Origin: Sordaria brevicollis
Lineage: Eukaryota; Ascomycota; Sordariomycetes; Sordariales; Sordariaceae
Direction of reading: 5' to 3'
Length of the DNA: 64,000 bases
Assembly: GCA_033439795.1 (NCBI GenBank)
Contig: JAUTDP010000013.1
Coordinates: 62,001 to 126,000 of the forward strand
Shown: piece after piece, positions 1 to 8,180 of the stretch
Position numbering within the stretch: the first letter of the stretch is position 1
Layout: every line of letters begins with the position of its first letter
Notes under the pieces: generated by a model
Told to the model about the DNA's origin: nothing
The model's input: only the letters and a program-made list of their open reading frames with translations
The model's database searches: none
Made by a program: the position numbers and the translations under genes

Positions 1-1008
1 TGGTGTTAGTCATGTGGTATACGCCAGGCTGTTAAATATCATGTGGTTGTCAGAATGCTTTCTTTTCCAGTCCTTTATATGCGGGCTCAAAGCTCAAGTC
101 TGAGATAGCGGCTATGCAAGGGTGAAGGGTAAGGTAGGTACGGGATGGAAAGGCATAGGGGACGGTATAAAAAGAGGAAATGTCAATTGATAATTGTTGG
201 GTGCTATTGAGGGTGAGTATATGGGCGCACGCGACGGCAAATCATGACAGGATACCTACCTATACTCGATATGGGAACGGAAATCTCCTCCCACCATCGT
301 ATACGAATCACGCACCCTTTTCAAACACTGCCGCATCTCCATCCTCCTATGAAGGTGGTTGATACTATATAGCCGTCCACTCCCGGACCCAAGCGGGGGT
401 CCCCACGTAGTAATCAGTCGTTATACAAATACATGTACCTTGGGACAACGTCCTCAAGTGCTGGTGGCGTTGTCTTGGTGGCATTATTTTCGGCGTTCTG
501 ATTTTTTTTGGAGATACTTTTGCCTGGCTGCTGCAAACACCTGGAAAATGGATACCAGTGGCCAAATGAGTAATAATCCGAGTGTCCCGAGATTTCTGAT
601 GACGGGGTTCCGATCTAGTATGAAGAATGTCGTATAGTTGGTTACCCAACTAAGTAACGCCATCCGCTTGGTTTCCTTCGTCTCTGAGAGTAAAGTATGC
701 AAGGGCTAACTTTGGAATAGACGCCTACTGTATGTGCATCATTCACAAAATTGTTGAGCGGACCCCTCGGCGGGGCTATCATTGCCAGTGAAGTAGACAC
801 AGGGAAAACCCTGATCTACGGCACAGTCCTCCTTATGGACGGGGAGTTAAACAGGCTCCGCCGTTTGGAGCAAAGGGGGGAACCCGTCCAAGCTTACCCC
901 ATTCAGTATCGTTGTTCTCCTTCCCAGTCTGGTCCCCAAACGTTCGATGAAGTTCCATCAGAATACCTTTGCCTTCTCGGATTTGGATATTCACATTGTT
1001 GGCACGGT
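1..1008. other. Gene-poor stretch; doubtful SNF2-helicase-like relic
   Basis: No convincing complete gene. On the plus strand a short open frame from about 751 to 1086 reads a segment with two Gly, AIIASEVDTGKT and then LIYGT; the TGKT codons are at 799-810. This resembles the Walker A segment of SNF2-family helicases, whose usual form is near GGILADEMGLGKT, but nothing downstream confirms a helicase and the frame has no ATG start. It may be a decayed fragment or chance. The rest of the stretch shows only short overlapping frames without coding character. Confidence 0.25.
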
Positions 1009-1344
1009 TCAGTCCAAGGGTATCCCGAAGGACGACCCCAGAGGCCCAGACGCACCAAGACGCTCAACGCAGATTCGACGAGGTGATGGGTAAATGTGTT
1101 TGACAAAGTTGACCTTGAACCAGGCCATGAAGTCGTCGCCGTCGATCGTGAGTCCGGCCAGCTTTTCGTTTAGCTCCGTAACGCGGAGAGCCCTGTCCAT
1201 CTCTACGACCACTGGGGGCGCGGGCGGTGCCTGGGAGTCGTTGCCAGGGGTTTGCGGAGGGTTGGTGATGGCCGTTCTGGCGCTGGTACGGAGTTTGACC
1301 TGCTGCTTTTTGGCCTTCTCGGCCGGTTTGGGACCCATGTCCAT
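1009..1344 (-). CDS. Small hypothetical protein (111 aa)
   Basis: Unrecognised. The frame opens with ATG at 1344, and a second in-frame ATG lies two codons in. The first 40 residues are rich in Lys, Ala and Pro (MDMGPKPAEKAKKQQ). A more structured segment follows with MDRALRVTELNEKLAGLTI and DFMAWFKVNFVKHI. Codons are mostly C- or G-ending as far as about residue 83, which is fungal coding character. The last 28 residues look less coding, so the true gene may splice onward or the frame may be a fragment. The opposite strand holds the doubtful SNF2-like relic, which overlaps the 3' end. No function can be assigned. Confidence 0.4.
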   Translation of the reverse strand: MDMGPKPAEKAKKQQVKLRTSARTAITNPPQTPGNDSQAPPAPPVVVEMDRALRVTELNEKLAGLTIDGDDFMAWFKVNFVKHIYPSPRRICVERLGASGPLGSSFGIPLD

Positions 1345-2032
1345 CTGAGAGCAAGGTGAACGTTAGCCGAAAATGTTCCGAAAGTTATAGTTAATAGTTT
1401 CAAGATAGGTCATCCAGGTGACTCGGCTTTGGTGACTGTCTAAAGTACTTCTGTAGGTGCCCTGTTGATGCATGTATGCTGAGGGCAAGCGTTAATGAGG
1501 GCGAGCAGGAAACAGTTAGGTGCTTGCGCCGCTGCTGCGGTTATGCTGCATCAACCTCGTTCGTACTTACTACATGTGTTCGGTCGAGTGTCTAGAAAGT
1601 GTTGCCCGAGATATTATAAACTTCGCACAGCCAAATAACGAAGGTTGGCAAAAACGTGTGCCTGTAGGAGAGGAAGGAGGCGCAGGAAAGGCTATTTCGA
1701 TATAGCAACGGCTCATCACTAGAGGTAGCCTTCAAGCATTGAGTAATATGTGACATATCTGGACTGAGATAGATTATACGGAACGCATTTTCACGGTATC
1801 ACGAGGCATAAAGACATCATATGGAGGGGAGACGTCGGTTGATATATATGTAGGTGCTACTAACGAAGTGCTCAACAAGAGCCGAGCAAGAAATAACAGG
1901 CAGCGACCTTTTACAATTACTTTAAACATTAAAAAAAGAAACCCGAGTCATCTGACCATAGCAGAGACGAAAAGAAAAAACCAACCGGCCGCCTATCCAC
2001 CCCCCATCCTAACCCTCAAGCGCGCAGCCTCC
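1345..2032. other. Intergenic, no gene seen
   Basis: Lies upstream of the small hypothetical ORF and downstream of the coiled-coil gene (both minus). The part near 1860-2032 is A-rich and probably belongs to the 3' UTR of the coiled-coil gene. No RNA gene or repeat noticed. Confidence 0.5.
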
Positions 2033-3826
2033 TCACATGGCATTAGGCTTAAAAATGACCTTGCCATAATCCACGCTTGTGCGCTTGACCCACAGGCACT
2101 CCTTTCCATGCTCGCAATTGTTACCAGGCAAAATACGACTGGTCGTCCAGCCGTTGTTGACCATGCGCTTGACGCAGTGCCAGTCGTCTCCGCCGTGCTT
2201 GAGATACTGGTCAAACTCGTTCCAGCACTCGTCGTGGACCGCGATGTTGACCACGCGCAAGAAAACGTCCTCCATACGCAGGCCGCCGGCGACCTGGGGC
2301 TTGACCAAGCGGATGCGGCGCTTGATCTCGTCGCTCAGCAACGCGGGGGCGAGGAGGCGCTCCCAGAGGTCCGGCTGGACGAGAGAACCAACCGAAACGA
2401 CGGGACGGACAATGGTGGTTTTGTCCGAGTCGTTAGGCTCGGAGAGGGTGAGCCCAGCGAGGGACTCACCGACGGACTCGGCGGCGCGGAGGGAGCGGCG
2501 GGAGCGCACAGACCGGAGGGTCTGGCAGGGCGTCTCGGGCACTTCACCGGGACCGAGTTGCGGGGGCGGGGGCGGGGGCACGGCGGGGGCGGCAGAAGGC
2601 TGAGGAGCGAGGGCTCCCTGCTGCTGTTGCCTCTGCTCGTGCTCGAACTTGGCCACGCGAAGCTCGAGGAGGGCGTTCTTGTTGGTGAGAACGTCGTTGG
2701 TGTACTTGAGCTCGGCGACCATCCTCTTGAGCTCGGCCACTTTGTCCTCCGGCTCGACGTCGGAGTCGCCTTCTTGGACGACCCTGTCGGCCTTGGGTGT
2801 GCCGTTGGTGGGGGCGGCGGCGGGGGCTTTCTTGCCAGCCATCGGGCTGGTGTAGGCGACGTGGTGGGCGATGCGGGCCATCTTCTGGTCGAGCTTGGCT
2901 GCCGCGTCGACAAGGAACTTGTACTGGACCTCGCGGAAGGCACCAGCGCTTTGGACAAGGCGGGTCGAGCAGGAGCTTAGCTTGCTGTAGATGGCCTTGA
3001 GCCCTTTGACCTCCTCCTCTTTGCCCTCCAAGACACGCTGCATCTGGTTGATCTTGTTCTCGAGGCGGTCGTGCTGGTCCTGGAACAGGAGCCTCTCGCG
3101 CTTGAGATCTTCAGCAGCGAGCTGGAGTTCGTTGATGGTAAGTACGGCAGCCTCCTTTGCCGTGTTGGCATGAGCCACCGCTTCCTTGTGATACTCCTTT
3201 GAGTCATCGATTGCCTCCTTGATAGCCCTCAGGTCATCTTGAATAGTGTCGGCGGTGTAGTCCAAGTTGCAGATTTGATCCGACATGTTCTCTGTGTACT
3301 TGTTGATCGTCTTGCTTGTATTCTCTCCCATCTTCATGATCTCGCCCTTGGATTGCTCCGTCATCTTCTTTGAGAGTACCTCGATCTGATTCTTGGATTG
3401 CTCCGACACCTTCTTGATCTCATCTTTGGCAGTCTCTTCCATCTTCTTTGAGATCTGCTCAAGCTGCTTCGTGACGTGCTTGGTGATCTGCTCCGTCATG
3501 TTCTGTGAGTTCTGCGGCTGTCCCAACATCTCCTGGATCTGCTCGATCTTCTTTGTGACTTGCTCAATCTCCAACTTGAAAGATTGCTTCTGAACGACAG
3601 CCTCTTGCCCGCTTGCGACAAGGTACTGGAACTGGCCAAGGAGATTCTGAAGACAAACCAAGGAGACCATGAGTGCCTCGTCAACGCGACCAGTCTGCGA
3701 GATGCTGTGGGCCTGGCGAGTAAGAACTTCAGCGAGGACGTTCGCGCTGTTGCCAAGGTTCGTGATGAACTGCGACAGCGAGTCCTGCGTGCTCGGCAGC
3801 TCTAGCAAGTTGGTCGAAGCTGACAT
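2033..3826 (-). CDS. Large coiled-coil protein with conserved-looking C-terminal Cys/Trp domain (597 aa)
   Basis: Function unknown. I start it at the ATG at 3826 (MSASTNLLELPSTQDS). The open frame continues upstream to about 4075 but has no ATG there, and it runs through repeated non-coding-looking DNA. Residues about 80-350 are strongly heptad-like and rich in Lys, Glu and Gln, with repeated units such as EQITKHVTKQLEQISKKMEE and EVLSKKMTEQSKGEIMKM, typical of a long coiled coil. A flexible region with AAPAAA and PPPPPP runs follows, with a second short coiled coil (KVAELKRMVAELKYTND). The last 130 residues form a compact domain ending with HCVKRMVNNGWTTSR and CEHGKECLWVKR, whose Cys and His spacing could hold a metal. 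No signal peptide or membrane segment is seen. It could be a cytoskeletal or scaffold protein. Confidence 0.8.
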   Translation of the reverse strand: MSASTNLLELPSTQDSLSQFITNLGNSANVLAEVLTRQAHSISQTGRVDEALMVSLVCLQNLLGQFQYLVASGQEAVVQKQSFKLEIEQVTKKIEQIQEMLGQPQNSQNMTEQITKHVTKQLEQISKKMEETAKDEIKKVSEQSKNQIEVLSKKMTEQSKGEIMKMGENTSKTINKYTENMSDQICNLDYTADTIQDDLRAIKEAIDDSKEYHKEAVAHANTAKEAAVLTINELQLAAEDLKRERLLFQDQHDRLENKINQMQRVLEGKEEEVKGLKAIYSKLSSCSTRLVQSAGAFREVQYKFLVDAAAKLDQKMARIAHHVAYTSPMAGKKAPAAAPTNGTPKADRVVQEGDSDVEPEDKVAELKRMVAELKYTNDVLTNKNALLELRVAKFEHEQRQQQQGALAPQPSAAPAVPPPPPPQLGPGEVPETPCQTLRSVRSRRSLRAAESVGESLAGLTLSEPNDSDKTTIVRPVVSVGSLVQPDLWERLLAPALLSDEIKRRIRLVKPQVAGGLRMEDVFLRVVNIAVHDECWNEFDQYLKHGGDDWHCVKRMVNNGWTTSRILPGNNCEHGKECLWVKRTSVDYGKVIFKPNAM

Positions 3827-3989
3827 GGTTGCGATGATTACGTGGTGAAAGAACGAGAAGATGTTGTCAAATGTGAAGAACAGAGAGGGCGCGCGATCAT
3901 CCAGACTTTGATGAGCTCGCTGATGAAGGTTGTAGAAGAGAGATGGGTGCCAAACCGTCTGTTGATGTGTGTAAAGTTTTGGGTGATGG

Positions 3990-4140
3990 TTGACGTTGCC
4001 AAGGTCAAAAGTTGAGTGAGAACCGTTGATACCGCGTAAGCTTTGGACTATGTTGGTTGACGTTGCCAAGGTCAAGAGTTGAAAGTGAGAACCGTTAATC
4101 GCGAGGATTTTTGGATGCTTTTTGACGTTGCCAAGGTCAA
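3990..4140. repeat. Three identical 19-bp palindromic repeats upstream of the coiled-coil gene
   Basis: The sequence TTGACGTTGCCAAGGTCAA occurs exactly at 3990-4008, 4057-4075 and 4122-4140, spaced 67 and 65 bp start to start. Each copy has TTGAC and GTCAA arms in dyad symmetry around 9 bp. Copies one and two also share a following tail with GTGAGAACCGTT; the third has a shorter version. They lie 164-315 bp upstream of the start codon at 3826, so they are candidate operator or transcription-factor sites, or a small local duplication in the promoter/5' UTR. Confidence 0.7.
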
Positions 4141-5075
4141 AAAGTGAGAGTGATGTGATGGTTGAGGAAAAGAAGAAGAAGAAGAAGTGGAAGTGGGAGA
4201 GGGAAGGAAATAATACCCCGCCAAAGTGGGATAAATAAAAAGTGTGGGCCGTTGCCTGGTTGCTGTTGCCCTGGTGATTAGGGTTACAGAAAATAGCCCC
4301 AAAATAGCCATCCGAACATCAATATTCTGTCCGTCATGCAAGGATGCCTGCCGGGAGCGGTTTGTCACTCCTCCACAGGTGGCCCACTTTCAACGTCAGC
4401 AGAACTTCCCTCTCTTTTCCCAAAACATCACTCACATCTTTCTGCCAGCAACCACCGCAAAGATGCCGTAAAGGCCGTCCTATTGTGTGTCTAAAAGCTG
4501 TTGATGATTGCTTACCTATTGTGTCTCGATACCATGAAGCCTTCAAAATGCCCAAATCCTCCTCCGGTGATAAGCCTGACCGAGGCTCCATCACGACGAG
4601 CTGATTCGACTGAATCGACATGGACCTGTCCCGATTGACAAGTCTTTGGCTGAAATGACTGGTCAAGAAAGATTCCGAATCCCCTGTCGATTGGTACAGC
4701 TACCCGCCACGTAGTGCAGCGATGGAGCGTTTGCATAGGGCCAGCACCTCTTCTGCCCCCATCCTTGTGCATACAGGGTCTGGAAGTCTGGAAGTCTTGT
4801 TTCACCTTTGGGCTTCAAGAAAATCGGTTCGACGGAGGAGGACGGCTGATGGCAGAAGATGTGAGTTTAAGCATGACTCCGTCCAGTCTCTTTCCAGCTT
4901 TTCTTCTCTCCCATCTTGTCTGCGGCTGACTGACGGGAACGAAGAGGATCGAAGGCACCAGGACGGTGTAACTCGAGGCGACCAAATCCTTCCGAGTCTT
5001 CAGTCATAATCCGAAAGACATATCACCAAGGCCACCCTCGATTCTATCTGAAGCAAAAAACAACCACAGGCCTTC
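4141..5075. other. Divergent intergenic/promoter region
   Basis: Separates the divergent coiled-coil gene (minus) and the membrane-protein gene at 5076 (plus). It contains a short AAGAAG-rich run near 4170-4190. Several short frames overlap on both strands but none has consistent codon bias. No RNA gene seen. Confidence 0.5.
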
Positions 5076-7316
5076 ATGTTTGGAATGGAATCCCCAGGCT
5101 CTGCGGCTGAGCCTTCGCGCCCTGCTTCATTGTTCCGTACTCGCACACAACGATCTACACGCTCACACCAGTCCATCTTCAGGGAGGAGTTCAACTCTGA
5201 CCTGTCCCTACCGCTGTCACAGCACCATCAAGGCAACCACCGCCAGGTCCCGTACCATCATCAGAACGGCAGCAGCTTCAGCAGCTACAGGCCCGTGCCT
5301 GCTCCCAGCCCCTACCGGCCATCCACAGACACCGGCGGTAGCACTCTGTACAGCGATCGAGAACGAGGCCGGGCTGGAGATTTGGATCCGGAAGCAATGG
5401 CTACCCCGACCCCTCGAGAGGTTCATCGTTTGGCCTCGCACCACGATTTCATCTACGACACAAGTTCGAAATCACGACGATTGGGATGGTGGGCGTTTGT
5501 TGGAAGGCATCTGTCTCTCCTAGCGGCGTTTCTTGTTGGCATCATCTTTGTCATCGTTGCCATCGTCTTTACCACAGTCACAAGCAAGCGACCACTGGAA
5601 TGCCCAGACTGGACAGAAGATTGCCGCACAGTCGACCGATGGACAGCCGAACACTTGCCAACTGTTCAGGGTATCATTACTCTCGTCTACGTTATCGGGC
5701 TGGGAGCACTGGCCTATGTGGCTCTTGCGCTGTGCGAGGCAGCGGTATGGCCGCTGTTAGTCAAGCAGACCATGACAATCGGGGGTCTGGAGGCATATCT
5801 TGCGACAACACGAGGATCCGTCTTGGCTGCTCCGAGGGTCCTGAGGGAAGTCAAGACCCCTGCCATGGGTGCGATGCTCGTTTGTGCAATCACAGCAATC
5901 TTGACACCTCTCGCTGGGATTCCGTTGGTTGGGCAGGCATATACACCGACGACAAGGGAGATTGACCTCAAGAGCAACTACACATCTGGTGGCGGGCTTA
6001 CAGAGTCGTTCCAGCAAACCGAAGCACCGAGCTTTGCCAACATGGGCGTCTTGACTACGTACAACTCGTGGGCCATGGACCCAGCAGCGGAACCTCTTCC
6101 AGAATACCGGAACTGGTATGTTGATCGAGAGGTACTCAGCACCAAGGGAGACTTTTCTGCTTGGGCTGTCAAACTTCAGACAACCGTATTATGCAGCCCC
6201 CGTGCAGTCGAACAGCTTGTCCGAAGTGGGAAACCGCCCAATGCCTTTCTTACTCATTGGACCCGCGCCAACGCCAGCTCCCTGAAAGGCGAGAAGCGTG
6301 CCCCAGCAGAGGTTTATGTGCGACCGCATCCTCAGTTAACCCTTTGGGCCGATAACTTCACCTTCGAAGCATCCCACCGAACCAAAGCGACTCTTGTCTT
6401 TGCCGCTCTGAATGGAACAATCGAAGGCGGCAAGCAGTCATCCATTGCGCTTGATGGCATGAACAGCGTCTCAGCGATCGCTTGCGAGGTCACCGTCTCG
6501 GCCTCGGACGACATCATGACCGTTGGCAACCCATCGGTTCATTCCGACAACGCGACCCTCCCGACCCTTTCCTCCCTCGAGACACTTCACACCAATGCCT
6601 CCAGCGGCTCGACTGCTCTTAACGAACTTCTCCTATGGTTTGCCGTTGCCCCCATCCTCTCGGCCCCGAGCGTTTCTGGCGTTCAGCCAATGTTCTCCAA
6701 CTCGACCTCTACCAACCGCGCCGTAGCCCACACTGGTCAGAACGCCGAACGTAACACCTGGACGATCGACGGTATCCAGTCTTTCATCCATCTCTCTATC
6801 GGCGCCCTTTTGCAGTCCACCACTGCGTCTTCTTCCCAGTCTGGCGAAGACACCACGCTTCTCACCGCCACCTACCCCCTCGAGTTCCTGTCGCGGTCGC
6901 GGGCCCTCCTTCTCCTCTTCCTACCTCTCCTCTTGCTCTCTCTTATCGTATTTGTTTCGATATATCTGAGCAAGGTCCATGCCCGCGAGTCCATCCCCGT
7001 CCTCCGTCGCGCAGGACTTTGTGAGCTGCTCAAGAGCTCTCAGACACCCTGGCTGCGTGAGCAGACTGCTACCGATGCGGCAAAGACCTACCTGCCCAGC
7101 GACTTGGATACGGTTACTGTCAAGTTTGGTGTAGTCGGAAAGGAAGGGAATGAGATGGTTGGACTCAGTGACGGAAAGGGAGACAAGGTTAGATCCTTTG
7201 TGAGGGAGACTCCTCGAAAAGCCTCGGTCCAGTTTGTGGAAAAAAGGAAGGGGAGTGATGAGAGTCAGAAGAGAGGCACGTCGACGGAGGATGTCGAGAT
7301 GGGCGTGGTTTCTTAG
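5076..7316 (+). CDS. Fungal multi-spanning membrane protein with large extracytoplasmic domain (746 aa)
   Basis: No recognised enzymatic domain. The ATG at 5076 gives a basic, Ser/Pro/His-rich N-terminus of about 140 residues. Membrane segments follow at about 146-168 (LSLLAAFLVGIIFVIVAIVF), 199-221 and 264-285, with a short Cys-containing loop (CPDWTEDC) between the first two. Then comes a region of about 300 residues with several Asn-X-Ser/Thr sites (NYTS, NASS, NFTF, NGTI), as expected of a glycosylated outside domain. A last membrane segment lies near 610-634 (LLLLFLPLLLLSLIVFVSIY), followed by a hydrophilic cytoplasmic tail. This topology recalls DUF3176-type fungal membrane proteins, but I cannot confirm membership. 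No intron is needed. It is the only clear gene between 4.1 and 8.1 kb. Confidence 0.85.
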   Translation: MFGMESPGSAAEPSRPASLFRTRTQRSTRSHQSIFREEFNSDLSLPLSQHHQGNHRQVPYHHQNGSSFSSYRPVPAPSPYRPSTDTGGSTLYSDRERGRAGDLDPEAMATPTPREVHRLASHHDFIYDTSSKSRRLGWWAFVGRHLSLLAAFLVGIIFVIVAIVFTTVTSKRPLECPDWTEDCRTVDRWTAEHLPTVQGIITLVYVIGLGALAYVALALCEAAVWPLLVKQTMTIGGLEAYLATTRGSVLAAPRVLREVKTPAMGAMLVCAITAILTPLAGIPLVGQAYTPTTREIDLKSNYTSGGGLTESFQQTEAPSFANMGVLTTYNSWAMDPAAEPLPEYRNWYVDREVLSTKGDFSAWAVKLQTTVLCSPRAVEQLVRSGKPPNAFLTHWTRANASSLKGEKRAPAEVYVRPHPQLTLWADNFTFEASHRTKATLVFAALNGTIEGGKQSSIALDGMNSVSAIACEVTVSASDDIMTVGNPSVHSDNATLPTLSSLETLHTNASSGSTALNELLLWFAVAPILSAPSVSGVQPMFSNSTSTNRAVAHTGQNAERNTWTIDGIQSFIHLSIGALLQSTTASSSQSGEDTTLLTATYPLEFLSRSRALLLLFLPLLLLSLIVFVSIYLSKVHARESIPVLRRAGLCELLKSSQTPWLREQTATDAAKTYLPSDLDTVTVKFGVVGKEGNEMVGLSDGKGDKVRSFVRETPRKASVQFVEKRKGSDESQKRGTSTEDVEMGVVS

Positions 7317-8180
7317 CGGTTGACGAGCGGATGATACGGTTGGAAGGATCGAAGGATGATGGATTAAACGACGATATGACTTATGACATGACATTAACGA
7401 CGAACTGGTCTGCATTTATTTTGGATATGAGAAAAGTTGGATAGAGCCTGGAGCTCAGAGAGGACGACGGCGCAATTACGGCGATAATACTCAGTTGCAG
7501 TGTCAACCACTGCGAAGACAAGTGGACATTGAAGTCAGATATTTTGCTGCTCGAATTGAGTCTTTCCTTTTCGCTTGACAACCATGTACGCCTCTTTCCC
7601 CACCAGCCAATTCTGTTTTATATCTGATTAGTTTACTCCGTTCCTTGGCAGGTGCGCATTCTCAATCTTCAACTTATTCCCCAGTGAAACAGGTGTTGAA
7701 CGGCGTCAACGGTGGACGTTGAAAGTCTCGGAACGCTTACCGCATTGGGAGTATAGCGCCAAGACGGAACAGCATCCCATTGCAACTCCTATCTCGTGTT
7801 TCCAGCTCTTCCCGTCCGTCACTGAAGACATCGCCTGTACCACTCCCCGCACTGGATGGATTTTGTGGCGCAAGCAGTGCAGCGACCATCACCGAGAACT
7901 ATTGGCCCTGTAGAGGGGCTGAACTCCGATTGTGTCCCAATATGCCTTACCAGCGCTTCACTTGGGTTGACTGGGTCTCAAATTTCCATGGCAATGCAGC
8001 CGAGATCCGAAGAGGGGTTGTGATTATCTCTCTCGTACAACGGGGTCTATAAAGCGGACAATTCTGCTCATAGATCTGGAAGAGACGCTTGATGTTGTCA
8101 GTCCTGGACATATTCCACATGTCTGACTATACAGCTACCTGAAGCCGCCTCTGCGATTCTCTCCCCAAAGCACGCCCACC
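7317..8180. other. Intergenic, no gene seen
   Basis: Lies between two plus-strand membrane-protein genes. It holds the 3' UTR of the first and the promoter of the second, with CAGCTACC/CTCTCC pyrimidine-rich DNA just before the ATG at 8181. Short frames on both strands lack coding character. Confidence 0.5.

Noticed and set aside
1868..2980. 370-residue plus-strand frame opposite the coiled-coil gene
   Set aside because: Its sequence mirrors the antisense coding codons; no domain.
3827..4075. 83-residue N-terminal extension of the coiled-coil protein
   Set aside because: No ATG, and it runs through the palindromic repeat; the ATG at 3826 fits better.
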